Notes: a model not told the origin generated them from the sequence alone. A DNA stretch of 64,000 bases from Flagellatimonas centrodinii (GCF_016918765.2 NZ_CP092104.1:868001-932000); one strand, 5' to 3'. Positions 1 to 8,779 are shown, counted from the stretch's first letter. Translations and numbers: made by a program.

Positions 1-131
1 GGGGGGCAGGCCGTTGCACGTCAGCGGTCGCGTGGCATCCGTTGACGGCCGCCGGCACGTCGCCGGGCGGCCGCACGCGATGCGGAAGCGGTTCGAACCA
101 CGCCCGGCGGATGCGGGCGCGGTCTACCCTC
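1..131. other. Left-edge non-coding stretch
   Basis: I see no supportable gene in these bases. They lie downstream of the protease gene stop on the minus strand. A short GGTTCGAACC palindrome near 90 resembles a tRNA T-arm core, but no acceptor stem or anticodon arm accompanies it. Confidence 0.6.
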
Positions 132-1412
132 TCAGGGCTGGACGTACAACAGGCGGTTCGGCGACCCGTTGCCAATGCCCGACAGGATACCGACGGTGGC
201 CGCGTCCAGCAGCGCCGACGTGACATCACCCGGCGTGCCGCCGGCCGCCGCGATCACCGCCGCCGCACCGGCCACATGCGGGGACGCCATCGAGGTGCCG
301 TCAAGCCGCTGGGTCTGGGTGTCGCCGGTGTGCCAGGCACTGGTGATGGCGGAGCCCGGCGCGAACAGGTCGACGCAGGCGCCGGTGTTGGAGAAGCTGC
401 TGCGCTGGTCTTCGCGCGTGCTGGCGCCGACGGTGATGGCTTCCGCCACCCGATTCGGCGAGCCGTTGCAGGCGTTGGTGTTGTCGTTGCCTGCCGCCAC
501 CACCACCGTGACGCCGGCGGCAACCGCCGCACGCACCGCATCATCCAGCGCGGTCGAAGCACCGCCGCCGAGGCTGAGGTTGGCCACAGCCGGTTTGATG
601 TGGTTGTCCGCCACCCACTGCATGCCGGCGATCACGCCCGAGGTCGCGCCGCTGCCGCGGCAATCGAGCACCCGCACACCGTAGACCCGGGCGCCCTTGG
701 CGATGCCGTAGGTGGTCCCGACCGCGGTGCCGGCGACGTGGGTACCGTGGCCGTTGCAGTCTTCGAAATCGGCGGGGTCGGCGCTGGCACCGCCGCCGAG
801 AAGCCCGCCCAGCAAGCCGCCGGCCAGATCGCCCAACAGCGGAATCGGCAGCGCGAGACCGCCGCTGGTGGCGACGAAATTGCGGCCACCGCCGACGCGT
901 CCGCTGAATTCGGCATGGCTGCTGCGAAGGCCGGTATCAATGATGTACACATGGCTGCCGGCACCGGCGGCGTCCGGGTAGCGGAACTGGCCGTCAAGCG
1001 GCAGCGGGCGCTGGTCGACCCGGTCCAGCCCCCAGGTCGGACCGACCTGGACTGCGCTCGCCTGCATCCACTGGTCCGGCTCGACATAGGCCACGCCCGA
1101 CTGGCGCGCCAGCCATTCGGCGGTGGCCGCATCCATCCGCACCACCGCGCCCTGAATGATCGGCAGCCAGCCCAGCAGCTCGACCGCCGCCCCGGTGATC
1201 AGGTCAACCAGCCGCGGCACCAGCGGGACCAGGGCGTCGTCCATCACCACAATGTACTGGCCGGGAATCTCACGGCGGGCGATGACCGGCGAGTCAGCCC
1301 CATCGGAGAGTTCCGGTGCAGCGCCCTGCGGCGCCGGCGCGGTACCGCCGCCACAGGCGGCGAGCACGATGATCGCCGCCATCGCGGCGGCATTGCGGAC
1401 ATGGACCAGCAT
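132..1412 (-). CDS. S8 family serine peptidase (subtilisin-like lipoprotein)
   Basis: A secreted subtilase of 426 residues that should hydrolyse peptide bonds outside the cytoplasm. The N-terminus is a lipoprotein signal with lipobox LAAC (Cys20), so it is probably membrane-anchored. Residues about 50-110 look like an inhibitor I9 propeptide. The catalytic triad is visible: Asp159 in YIIDTG, His222 in NGHGTHVAGT and Ser374 in GTSMASPHVAG. A Gly/Leu/Ala-rich loop (about 185-212) lies between Asp and His and is unusual in length. The start is supported by a GGGGAG ribosome site seven bases upstream. It lies 80 bases after the cytochrome gene on the same strand and may be read with it, though no functional link is evident. 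Confidence 0.95.
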   Translation of the reverse strand: MLVHVRNAAAMAAIIVLAACGGGTAPAPQGAAPELSDGADSPVIARREIPGQYIVVMDDALVPLVPRLVDLITGAAVELLGWLPIIQGAVVRMDAATAEWLARQSGVAYVEPDQWMQASAVQVGPTWGLDRVDQRPLPLDGQFRYPDAAGAGSHVYIIDTGLRSSHAEFSGRVGGGRNFVATSGGLALPIPLLGDLAGGLLGGLLGGGASADPADFEDCNGHGTHVAGTAVGTTYGIAKGARVYGVRVLDCRGSGATSGVIAGMQWVADNHIKPAVANLSLGGGASTALDDAVRAAVAAGVTVVVAAGNDNTNACNGSPNRVAEAITVGASTREDQRSSFSNTGACVDLFAPGSAITSAWHTGDTQTQRLDGTSMASPHVAGAAAVIAAAGGTPGDVTSALLDAATVGILSGIGNGSPNRLLYVQP

Positions 1413-1492
1413 GGTGACGCTCCCCGAAAAGCTGACTCAGATTTCAGGATATTAGCCCGATTCCCCGTCAAGCTTGTGACAGGCATCGCAGA

Positions 1493-2776
1493 TCACCACA
1501 GCGGCGAACCCCGCAGGCGGCGCACGTCTTCCGGCGACACCGGCGCCGCGGCATTGCCCCAGGCACCGCGCACGAAGGTCAGGACGTCGGCCACCTCCTG
1601 GTCACTGAACTGGAACCCATAGGGCGGCATGCCGAACGGCTGCGGGTTACCGGCAGTGCCCGGTGGATACCCTCCATGCAGCACCACCCGTACCGCATTG
1701 ACCGGCGATGCCAGCTGCACTGCCCGGTTGCCGGCCAGCGGAGGCGCCGCCGGTGTCCGGCCTTCCCCGCCCTCGCCATGGCAATCGGCACAATGCTGAC
1801 GGTAGAGGTTTTCACCGCGCGCCTGCATCTCCGGCACCACGCGGTTCGGTACCCGCACGCCGCCGCCATCGGCCGGCGCCACCGTCGGTGGCAGACGGCG
1901 CAGGTAGTGCGCCATCGCCTGAAGGTCGTCGTCGCGCCAGTGCTGCAGGCTCTCGAACACCACCTCGGCCATCGGCCCCAGCGTCGAGGCGGTTGGCCCC
2001 TTGCCATCGCGCATCACGGTGACGATGTCCGCCGCCGACCAATGCTGCACACCCGCCTCGGCCAGGGCGGTCAGCGATGGCGCATACCAGTTCAACACCA
2101 GGCCGCCCGCCGGTGTCGCCGGAGACGGCGCCCCCAGCGCATTCCGCGCGGCGTGACAGGCGCTGCAGTGGCCGGGCCCCTGCACCAGGTAGGCGCCGCG
2201 GTTCCAGACCGCATCCTGCGCCGGGTCGGCCTCGAACACGCCCGCGCGGAAAAACAACGCCCGCCACCCCACCAGCAGCAGGCGCTGGTCGAAGGGGAAG
2301 CGCAGATCATGGTCGCGGTTCGGGTCGGGCGCGGCCGGCACGGTCTGCAACCAGGCCCACAGGGCATCGCTGTCATCGCGTGTCATGCGGGTGTAGTTGG
2401 TGTAGGGAAACACCGGGTACAGCAGCGTCCCGTCGGCGCTGCGGCCATCGTGCAGGGCGCGCCAGAAATCGTCGGCGCTCCAGGTGCCGATACCGGCCAC
2501 CGGGTCGGGCGTGATGTTGGGGGCGTAGAACGTCCCGAACGGCGTGGGAATGGCACGCCCGCCCGCGTAGTCGGCGCCCTGCGGTGCGGTATGGCAGGCG
2601 CGGCAGTTGCCGAGTGTCGCCAGGTAACGCCCGCGCTCCACCGCGCTGTCAGCGGTCAGCGACAACGGACTACGCGCGTCCAGCGGCGGTGCGGGCGGTG
2701 GTCGCAGCCCCAGCCACAGCATCAGGGCCGCGCCTGCCAGCGCCACCCCGAACAACCCCCAGAACGCGCGCTTCAT
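1493..2776 (-). CDS. Tri-heme c-type cytochrome (alcohol dehydrogenase cytochrome-subunit type)
   Basis: A 427-residue cytochrome with three CXXCH heme sites: CRACH (58-62), CSACH (204-208) and CADCH (329-333). This is the arrangement of the cytochrome subunit of membrane alcohol, aldehyde or gluconate dehydrogenases, which passes electrons from the dehydrogenase to ubiquinone or a terminal oxidase. An N-terminal hydrophobic segment (about 5-24) acts as signal or anchor. Its ATG overlaps the TGA of the upstream di-heme cytochrome (ATGA), so the two are translationally coupled. No PQQ, FAD or molybdenum dehydrogenase subunit lies in view, so the electron donor is unknown. Confidence 0.93.
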   Translation of the reverse strand: MKRAFWGLFGVALAGAALMLWLGLRPPPAPPLDARSPLSLTADSAVERGRYLATLGNCRACHTAPQGADYAGGRAIPTPFGTFYAPNITPDPVAGIGTWSADDFWRALHDGRSADGTLLYPVFPYTNYTRMTRDDSDALWAWLQTVPAAPDPNRDHDLRFPFDQRLLLVGWRALFFRAGVFEADPAQDAVWNRGAYLVQGPGHCSACHAARNALGAPSPATPAGGLVLNWYAPSLTALAEAGVQHWSAADIVTVMRDGKGPTASTLGPMAEVVFESLQHWRDDDLQAMAHYLRRLPPTVAPADGGGVRVPNRVVPEMQARGENLYRQHCADCHGEGGEGRTPAAPPLAGNRAVQLASPVNAVRVVLHGGYPPGTAGNPQPFGMPPYGFQFSDQEVADVLTFVRGAWGNAAAPVSPEDVRRLRGSPLW

Positions 2777-3522
2777 GAACCGTCTCCGGCGACTACGGTG
2801 CCGCAGTCCATCGGCAACGGGCCAGGCAGACGATCAGCCGGATGCGGATCGTCCGGCAACGGCTGCGCCGCCAGCCAGGCGGCGATGGCGGCCACCTCCG
2901 ATACCGTGAGGCGGTGCGCCAGCGCCGCCATGCAATCGGGCGCCCGGGTGCGACGCAGGCCGCTGCGCCAGTTCCCGAACTGCGCCACCAGGTAGTCGTA
3001 GGGCAGCCCCAGCAGCCCGGGAATATCCGGCGCGACGCCGGTCATTCGCATGCCATGGCAGGCCTGGCAGGCGGGCACCCCGCGGTCGGCATCGCCATCA
3101 CGCACCAGACGCTCACCCAGTGCCCGATCGGCAACCGACCGCTGCGGGGCCGCCGGTGGTGGGTAGGGCAGATCAAGCGCCGCGAAGTACGCGGCCATCG
3201 CCTTCAGATAGTCATCCTGTTGGCGCTCCAGCAGGTACCGCATCTGCACATGGTCGCGGTAGCCGTCACGGAAGTGCAGCAGCTGGTGGAACAGGTAACC
3301 CGCGGGCTTGCCGGCAATCCTTGGGAAGTACCCCTCGTTGGACGCCCGCCCCTCGGCCCCGTGACAGACCGTGCAGGGCTGGACCCGCTGCGCCATCGTG
3401 TCGAGGGCCTGGGGGGGCTGCGGCGACTGCGCCGACGCCTGCGCCATCAGCAACAGACCCATGCCGGCGAAGATCCACTGTCGACCGCGCACACGAGACT
3501 CCCGGGTTGAGAAGGTCGCCAT
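2773..3522 (-). CDS. Di-heme cytochrome c (c4-like)
   Basis: A 249-residue periplasmic cytochrome with CTVCH (50-54) and CQACH (152-156), two class-I cytochrome c domains in tandem as in cytochrome c4. I chose the ATG at 3522 because an Arg-containing n-region and hydrophobic core ending in AQASAQ follow it and make a normal signal peptide; the frame is open further upstream, but there it only mirrors the genes on the other strand. It is the first gene of a coupled pair, overlapping the tri-heme cytochrome by four bases. Likely role: electron carrier between its partner and an oxidase. Confidence 0.92.
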   Translation of the reverse strand: MATFSTRESRVRGRQWIFAGMGLLLMAQASAQSPQPPQALDTMAQRVQPCTVCHGAEGRASNEGYFPRIAGKPAGYLFHQLLHFRDGYRDHVQMRYLLERQQDDYLKAMAAYFAALDLPYPPPAAPQRSVADRALGERLVRDGDADRGVPACQACHGMRMTGVAPDIPGLLGLPYDYLVAQFGNWRSGLRRTRAPDCMAALAHRLTVSEVAAIAAWLAAQPLPDDPHPADRLPGPLPMDCGTVVAGDGS

Positions 3523-3606
3523 TCTACCGATGACCCCCTGCAGACGGACGGCGTTACCCCGATGTCGCCTTGCTAACGTTTCCGCTCTGCCCCCTGGAGA
3601 TTGCCG

Positions 3607-4149
3607 ATGAAAACCCGCGATGCGCTGATCGACGAACTGCTCGACAAACAGGCCATCACCGAGCTGATCCACGCCTACGCCAACGCGGCCGATCGCCATG
3701 ATCACGACAAGATGCGGGCGCTCTATCACCCCGATGCCCTCGACGATCACGGTCACTTCGCCAAGGGGCCGGCGATGGACTTCATCGACAAGCTGCCGGA
3801 AATCCAGAAAGCGATGGCGATCCTCCACCACAACATCACCACCGTGAATCTCAAGCTCGACGGCACCCGTGCCGAGGGCGAGGTCTATCTGCTGGCGATG
3901 CACCAGGTGATCGCCGACGATCGGAAATTCGATGTGCTCATCGGCGGGCGCTATTTCGACAAGTACGAGAAACGTGACGGTGAATGGAAGTTCGCCCACC
4001 GCGCCATCGTCGCCGACTGGGCCTATCCGGCGGACCCCAGCGCGATCGATCTCGAGCACCCGTTCCTGGCTGGCGCCCATATCGGCCGGCCGGGTCCGGC
4101 CGACCCGTCGTACGGATTCTTCGACCTGTTTCGGCGCGGCCAGCGCTGA
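3607..4149 (+). CDS. SnoaL-like / nuclear transport factor 2-like protein
   Basis: A 180-residue protein of the NTF2-like superfamily. The N-terminal part has the usual pattern of this fold (DKQAITELIHAYANAADR, then an Asp/His-rich stretch ending in DALDDHGHF), typical of SnoaL-like proteins found with steroid and aromatic metabolism. The ATG at 3607 is preferred over a TTG two codons earlier because GGAGA lies seven bases before it. It diverges from the cytochrome operon. The substrate cannot be told from sequence. A crotonase gene follows after 33 bases, so co-transcription is likely. Confidence 0.88.
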   Translation: MKTRDALIDELLDKQAITELIHAYANAADRHDHDKMRALYHPDALDDHGHFAKGPAMDFIDKLPEIQKAMAILHHNITTVNLKLDGTRAEGEVYLLAMHQVIADDRKFDVLIGGRYFDKYEKRDGEWKFAHRAIVADWAYPADPSAIDLEHPFLAGAHIGRPGPADPSYGFFDLFRRGQR

Positions 4150-4182
4150 GCCACAGACGCCGGGGCTGGCTAGACTGCGCAC

Positions 4183-5181
4183 ATGCCCCTGGCCCCACTC
4201 ACCCTCGCCATGCTGGACGCGCTGCTCGACAGCGGCGAGACGCCGTCGCTGTTCAGTGACCAGCCCTGTGTCCTGCTCGACCTGACCCAGCCGCCCGGAC
4301 CGCGTGGTCCGCGCCATGCACGACGGCTGCACGGCCTGCGCACCCTGCCGGCCCCGGTGATCGGCCTTGGCAACCCGGACCGTCACAGCCCCTTGGCCGA
4401 GGCCTGCGATGTGGTGGTGGCGTCGATGACCGAGGCTGCACCGCTGATCGACCGCATCGCGACCACCCCCATCGCTGCGGCCGTGTTCGTGCAGTTGCTG
4501 CGGGCGACCGAGGGCCTGCCACTCGACGCGGCCCTGTTCGCCGAATCGCTGGCCTACTCCACCCTGCAGGCGGGCCCGGAATACCAGGCCTGGCTGGCGG
4601 TGAACCGCGCCGCCGAGCCGGCGCAGCCCGACGACCCCGGACCGGCAGTGGATATCCAGCGCGATGGGCCGCGGCTGACCCTGTGGCTCAACCGTCCCTC
4701 CAACCGCAACGCCATGTCACGGGAGATGCGTGACGCCCTGATCGAGGCGCTGAATCTGGTGCGCCTGGATCTCAGCGCCGAGCAGGTCATCATTGCGGGC
4801 CGCGGGGCCTGCTTTTCCACCGGCGGCGACCTCAGCGAGTTCGGCACCGCACCCGATCCCGCCACCGCCCACCTGGTCCGCAGTCTGGCGCTGCCCGGTC
4901 GGGCGCTGGCCGCCTGCGCCGAACGCGTCGCCGCCCGCCTGCATGGCGCCTGTGTCGGCTCCGGTATCGAATTCCCGGCCTTCGCCCATCGCGTCGAGGC
5001 CAACCACAACGCCTGGTTCCAGCTACCGGAACTGCGGTTCGGCCTGATCCCGGGCGCCGGTGGCTGCGTCAGCATCCCGCGTCGCATCGGTCGCCAGCGC
5101 ACCGCCTGGATGGTGTTGAGCGGTGCGCGGGTCGATGCCGCGACCGCCCATGCATGGGGGCTGGTGGATGCCCTCGTCTGA
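4183..5181 (+). CDS. Enoyl-CoA hydratase/isomerase family protein with N-terminal extension
   Basis: A 332-residue crotonase-fold protein. The C-terminal half (about 150-332) has the CoA-binding and oxyanion-hole signatures FSTGGDLSEFG and GACVGSGIEF, and PELRFGLIPGAG, where active-site acids usually lie. Typical enoyl-CoA hydratases are about 260 residues and start just before the core; here about 145 extra residues precede it. That part, including PVIGLG and a helical AAAVFVQLLRATEGLP segment, may be a worn second crotonase-like domain (inference). Expected to act on acyl-CoA in the cytoplasm, perhaps in beta-oxidation. The 3' end overlaps the start of the AlkB-like gene by 14 bases. Confidence 0.9.
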   Translation: MPLAPLTLAMLDALLDSGETPSLFSDQPCVLLDLTQPPGPRGPRHARRLHGLRTLPAPVIGLGNPDRHSPLAEACDVVVASMTEAAPLIDRIATTPIAAAVFVQLLRATEGLPLDAALFAESLAYSTLQAGPEYQAWLAVNRAAEPAQPDDPGPAVDIQRDGPRLTLWLNRPSNRNAMSREMRDALIEALNLVRLDLSAEQVIIAGRGACFSTGGDLSEFGTAPDPATAHLVRSLALPGRALAACAERVAARLHGACVGSGIEFPAFAHRVEANHNAWFQLPELRFGLIPGAGGCVSIPRRIGRQRTAWMVLSGARVDAATAHAWGLVDALV

Positions 5182-5794
5182 GACCGCCCCCCTGTTCGAG
5201 CCACCGCAGGGGGCCCTGGCGCTGCCGGATGCCACGCTGACGCTGACCCCCGATTTCATTGCCGACGCCGACCGCACCGCCCTCTTCGCCACCCTGCGCA
5301 CCACCCTGCCCTGGCAGCGCCAGCCGATCGTGCTGTTCGGCAAGCCGGTGATGCAGCCGCGGCTGCTGTGCTGGATGGGCGATCCGGATGCGGTCTACAC
5401 CTACTCTGGCCGGACCCAGCAACCGCTGCCGTGGACCGCGGACCTGAACGCGTTGCGACAGCGGCTGCAGACCGTGCTCGGGACGCCCTTCAACAGCGTC
5501 TTGGCCAACTGCTATCGCGATGGCCGCGACAGCATGGGCTGGCATGCCGACAACGAGCCGGAACTCGGCCCGGCGCCGGTGATTGCCTCGATCACCCTGG
5601 GGGCGACCCGCCGCTTCCTGCTGCGCCATCGACAGCGTGGACTGCGCCACCGCCTGGCGCTCAGCGACGGCAGCCTGCTGGTGATGGCCGGCAGCACCCA
5701 GCAGCACTGGCAGCACGCGGTCCCGAAAACCACCCTGCCCGTCGGTGAGCGGATCAACCTCACCTTCCGGTACGTGACGCCGCGCCGGCGATAA
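5168..5794 (+). CDS. AlkB-like 2-oxoglutarate/Fe(II) dioxygenase
   Basis: A 208-residue member of the AlkB (ALKBH2/3-like) family, which repairs alkylated DNA or RNA bases by oxidative demethylation. Visible signatures: the iron-binding HxD in GWHADNEPELG, the distal His in QQHWQHAVPKT, and the 2-oxoglutarate-binding Arg region ERINLTFR near the C-terminus. The substrate-side segment ANCYRDGRDSMGWH matches the family. I chose the ATG at 5168, within the end of the crotonase gene, because it gives the usual family length. Not related to the alkane monooxygenase also called AlkB at 32-33 kb. Confidence 0.94.
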   Translation: MPSSETAPLFEPPQGALALPDATLTLTPDFIADADRTALFATLRTTLPWQRQPIVLFGKPVMQPRLLCWMGDPDAVYTYSGRTQQPLPWTADLNALRQRLQTVLGTPFNSVLANCYRDGRDSMGWHADNEPELGPAPVIASITLGATRRFLLRHRQRGLRHRLALSDGSLLVMAGSTQQHWQHAVPKTTLPVGERINLTFRYVTPRRR

Positions 5795-5835
5795 CATTCC
5801 GGCTCACCCGATCCTCAAGCTCTGGACGTCGCCCG

Positions 5836-6441
5836 ATGAATCCGATCCGCCTCTACGGTATGCGTGGCTCCGGCAACTGCTGGAAGCCCGCCGCATTGAT
5901 GCAGCACCTCGGCATCGCCTTCGACTGGGTCGAGATCGACATCGTCAACGGCGGCTCGCGCACGCCGGCATTCCTGGCGATGAACCCCAACGGCAAGGTG
6001 CCGCTGCTGGAGGTCGACGGTCGCTATCTTGCGGAGTCCAACGCCATGCTCTGCTACCTCGCCGAGGGCAGCCCGCTGTGGCCGACCGAGCGCTGGCAGC
6101 GCGCCCGTGTCCTGGAATGGCTGTTCTTCGAGCAGTACAGCCACGAGCCGGGCATCGCCACCGTGCGGTACTGGATCAAATACCTCGGCAAGGGCGAGGC
6201 GTGGGCGGAGAAGATCACGGCCACCCGAGTGCGCGGTTACGCGGCATTGACCGTGATGGAGCAGCAGCTGGCGCGCACCCCGTGGCTGACTGGCGACGCC
6301 CCGACCATTGCCGACATCGCGCTGGCCGCCTACACCCATGTCGCCGACGAAGGCGGCTTCGACCTCGGCCGCTACCCGGCCATTGAGGTCTGGCTGCAGC
6401 GGCTGTTCGCGCTGCCCGGAATCACGCCCATGCGGGCGTGA
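5836..6441 (+). CDS. Glutathione S-transferase family protein
   Basis: A 201-residue cytosolic GST. The N-terminal thioredoxin-like domain (1-80) has RLYGMRGSGNCWKP, the cis-proline segment NGKVPLLEVDG and the glutathione-binding AESNAMLCYLAEG. An all-helical domain follows with the DAPTIADIALAAYTH N-capping motif. It should conjugate glutathione to electrophiles; the substrate is unknown. It follows the AlkB-like repair gene by 41 bases, so this small plus-strand group may respond to alkylating or electrophilic stress (inference). The DUF1330 operon converges on it. Confidence 0.93.
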   Translation: MNPIRLYGMRGSGNCWKPAALMQHLGIAFDWVEIDIVNGGSRTPAFLAMNPNGKVPLLEVDGRYLAESNAMLCYLAEGSPLWPTERWQRARVLEWLFFEQYSHEPGIATVRYWIKYLGKGEAWAEKITATRVRGYAALTVMEQQLARTPWLTGDAPTIADIALAAYTHVADEGGFDLGRYPAIEVWLQRLFALPGITPMRA

Positions 6442-6475
6442 CCCGCCCTGCGATATGCGTCGGGTCGATGCCGTG

Positions 6476-6790
6476 TCACCGCGGCGGCGACGCGCCGACG
6501 TCCTCGCCTGCCACCAGCAGGAAGTCGCCATTCGAGCCGCTTAGCCGCGCCGCCTTCCAGGGTTGATAGGCATCGCTGTGATAGAACGCCAGTGCAGCGT
6601 CGCGAGACGGGAACTCGAGAATGACCGCCGTATTCGGCGCCGGCCGGTCACCCTCCAGACGCTCCAGCCGCGGCGTCCGTGCCAGATAGCGACCACCGGC
6701 CGCCTCGACCAGCGGCGTGACCGCACGCAGGTAATCGCCGACCCAGGACGGATCGGTCACGGTGAGCTCGGCGACGACATAGGTTTTCAT
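6476..6790 (-). CDS. DUF1330 domain-containing protein
   Basis: A 104-residue protein of the DUF1330 family, a dimeric alpha/beta barrel related to ABM-like enzymes. The start MKTYVVAELTVTDP and the segments GGRYLAR, AVILEFPSRDAALAFYHS and YQPWKAAR are typical. Function is unknown in general; members often sit near catabolic genes. It is the last gene of a four-gene minus-strand operon, overlapping the aminotransferase gene by ATGA. Confidence 0.92.
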   Translation of the reverse strand: MKTYVVAELTVTDPSWVGDYLRAVTPLVEAAGGRYLARTPRLERLEGDRPAPNTAVILEFPSRDAALAFYHSDAYQPWKAARLSGSNGDFLLVAGEDVGASPPR

Positions 6791-7824
6791 GCGCTGGCGG
6801 CCTCCACGGCGGCGGTGGCGACAGTGGACGCCGGTACTGGCCAGTTCCAGCCCTCGTCCCCGGCTTCCTGCGCCTGTTTGAGCGCCTGGTAAAACGTCTC
6901 GACGGTGTCACCCGCGGTCGGCACGATCGGCCCTTGATCGGTGCCGATCTCGACAATCTCGACCAGCCGACACGCCGTCCCGGTTCCGAACATCGCGCCC
7001 AGCCGCCCGGCCGCAGAAGCGGCGCGCAGTGCCGCCAGCGTGATCGGCGCCTCGGCCGTTGCCAGCCCGCGTTGCGCGGCCAGCGCCAACACGGTGTCGC
7101 GGGTGATGCCCGCCAGCAGGGTGCCGTCCAGCGGGGGCGTGGTCAGCACACCGTCAAGTTCGGCGAATACGTTCATGGTGCCGGCTTCGCACAGGGCGGT
7201 GTGGGTGAGCGCATCCAGCCACAGGACGTCGTCATAGCCGCGGTCACGGGCGGCCAGCAGGCCGCCGAGTCCGGCGGCGTAATTGGCGGCGGCCTTGATG
7301 CCGCCCAACCCGCCCGGGGCGGCGCGGCTCATCACCGGTTCGGCCCAGAGACGCAGCTGCTTGCGTGGGGGGTCGATGCAGGGGTTGGCGATCACCGTGA
7401 AGCCATGCCGTCGACCCGGCCGCAGGCCGAGACCCTCATCGCTGGCATAGAGCGTCGGCCGCAGATAGATCGCGCCGGCGCCCATCGGCGGCAAGTCATC
7501 ATCAACCGCCGCCAACAGCATGGCGCAGGCTTCGAGAAACAGGGCCTCGGGTACCGTCGGCAGTGCCAGACGCAGCGCACTCTGCTGCAGGCGCCGAGCA
7601 TGATCCCGCGGCCGGAACAGATGGGGCCGGCCATTGGCGCCGCGATAGGCCTTGAGGCCCTCGAACACCGACAGGCCGTAATGCACCGTGCCGCCGGCCA
7701 CCGTCACCGGCAGCGCTTCGCGCGGTGCCAGCCGGCCGGCATGCCAGCGCTGACCGTCATGCTCGGCATGCCAGACCGTCGACAGCAGATGCTGGCCAAA
7801 TGGCTGCAGGGTCTGCGAATTCAT
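6787..7824 (-). CDS. ilvE: Branched-chain amino acid aminotransferase (class IV PLP enzyme)
   Basis: A 345-residue fold-type IV aminotransferase that interconverts Leu/Ile/Val and their 2-oxo acids. Signatures: HYGLSVFEGLKAYRG near residue 50, the PLP-lysine region GGIKAAANYAAGLG, and the EAGTMNVF segment that grips the cofactor. Length and layout match the eukaryote-like/BCAT II branch of about 340-370 residues. It sits inside an operon, overlapping the cupin gene upstream and the DUF1330 gene downstream by four bases each. The context is not an ilv/leu biosynthetic operon, so a catabolic use of branched-chain amino acids is equally possible. Confidence 0.92.
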   Translation of the reverse strand: MNSQTLQPFGQHLLSTVWHAEHDGQRWHAGRLAPREALPVTVAGGTVHYGLSVFEGLKAYRGANGRPHLFRPRDHARRLQQSALRLALPTVPEALFLEACAMLLAAVDDDLPPMGAGAIYLRPTLYASDEGLGLRPGRRHGFTVIANPCIDPPRKQLRLWAEPVMSRAAPGGLGGIKAAANYAAGLGGLLAARDRGYDDVLWLDALTHTALCEAGTMNVFAELDGVLTTPPLDGTLLAGITRDTVLALAAQRGLATAEAPITLAALRAASAAGRLGAMFGTGTACRLVEIVEIGTDQGPIVPTAGDTVETFYQALKQAQEAGDEGWNWPVPASTVATAAVEAASA

Positions 7825-8315
7825 GCTTCATCCTCCCAATAGTCCACCGCATCGCGACGGCGCCAGTTGCCGGCCATGAAACGGGCGCCGGCATGACCAC
7901 CGGGTGCGCTGCCGGCGAAGACCGCCAGTTTGTCACTGTCGGGGTAGACCGTGACGTCCACCGGCACCATCGTCGACATGCACAGATACTCCAGCGGCAG
8001 CGTCCCCGTGTTGCACAACTGATGGGCGTGCGCCGGCCCGGCGGGCAGCGCCACATAGTCGCGAGCGCGCAGTGGCCAGCGGTCGTCGCCGAGTCGCAGT
8101 TCGCCCTCACCCGCGAGGATGAACAGCGCCTCCTCATTGGCCGCGTGATAGTGAAAGGGCCACGACATTTCGCCCGGTGCAAGCACATAGGCACTGCAGC
8201 CCAGGGCCTGCCCGCCGGCGGACCGGGTCAGCGCCCGCCGTTGCAACTGCGGTCGCTGCGCGGCGACCGGGACCAACGGGATCGCATCCAGCGACACCAC
8301 CGGCGAGACGCTCAT
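7821..8315 (-). CDS. Cupin domain-containing protein
   Basis: A 164-residue single-domain cupin. The two metal-binding motifs can be seen: PFHYHAANEEALFILAGEG (His, His and Glu ligands, about 68-86) and DYVALPAGPAHAHQLCNTG (His ligands). Such proteins bind a transition metal and serve as small dioxygenases, isomerases or sensors; the reaction here cannot be read from sequence. The start overlaps the thioesterase stop, and its own stop overlaps the aminotransferase start. Confidence 0.9.
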   Translation of the reverse strand: MSVSPVVSLDAIPLVPVAAQRPQLQRRALTRSAGGQALGCSAYVLAPGEMSWPFHYHAANEEALFILAGEGELRLGDDRWPLRARDYVALPAGPAHAHQLCNTGTLPLEYLCMSTMVPVDVTVYPDSDKLAVFAGSAPGGHAGARFMAGNWRRRDAVDYWEDEA

Positions 8316-8779
8316 TGCCGCACCGCGGGGGTATCCACCACCGACAGGGTGACCAGCGCCACCGCCACCAGCACGCGGGGATCACCGGCGTAGACCCGCG
8401 ACTCGACCACGTGCAACTGCCGGCCGGCGCGCAGCACCTCCGCCTCGGCGGTAACTCGCGGGCCGGTCACCGGCTTCAGCAGATTCACCTTGAACTCCAC
8501 GGTGAGCACTGCCTTGCCCGGCGGCAGCAGGGCGTTGGCGGCCGCGCCCGCGGTATGGTCGGCCAGCGTGGCGACGGCGCCCGCATGGACGAACCCATGA
8601 TGCTGGGTGTGCGGCTCACCCACTTCGAAGGAGGCAATCGCTCGACCGTCACCCACCTGCTGCGGCTGAATCCCGAGCAGGCGGATCAGACCGGCCTTGG
8701 CGAAGAGGTCGGGGTCAGGGGTGGGGGCATCCATAGGAGAACTCCGGTCGGGGCGTGTGCCATATTCCACTGCATTCAT
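8312..8779 (-). CDS. PaaI family hotdog-fold thioesterase
   Basis: A 155-residue hotdog protein that should hydrolyse acyl-CoA or aryl-CoA thioesters. The active-site region is HHGFVHAGAVATLADHTAG, followed by VEFKVNLLKPV, as in PaaI/YbgC-type enzymes. The start at 8779 follows a strong GGAGGAGG site; an ATG at 8734 (140 residues, with GGAG seven bases upstream) is also possible and closer to usual length. First gene of the four-gene operon to 6476. Its promoter region lies between it and the divergent GNAT gene. Confidence 0.88.
   Translation of the reverse strand: MNAVEYGTRPDRSSPMDAPTPDPDLFAKAGLIRLLGIQPQQVGDGRAIASFEVGEPHTQHHGFVHAGAVATLADHTAGAAANALLPPGKAVLTVEFKVNLLKPVTGPRVTAEAEVLRAGRQLHVVESRVYAGDPRVLVAVALVTLSVVDTPAVRQ

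Noticed and set aside
85-110. tRNA-like GGTTCGAACC
   Set aside because: Only a palindrome; no cloverleaf can be drawn around it.
5168-5794. Alkane monooxygenase (same name AlkB)
   Set aside because: The protein has HxD and distal His of 2-oxoglutarate oxygenases, no membrane spans; it is the repair-type AlkB.
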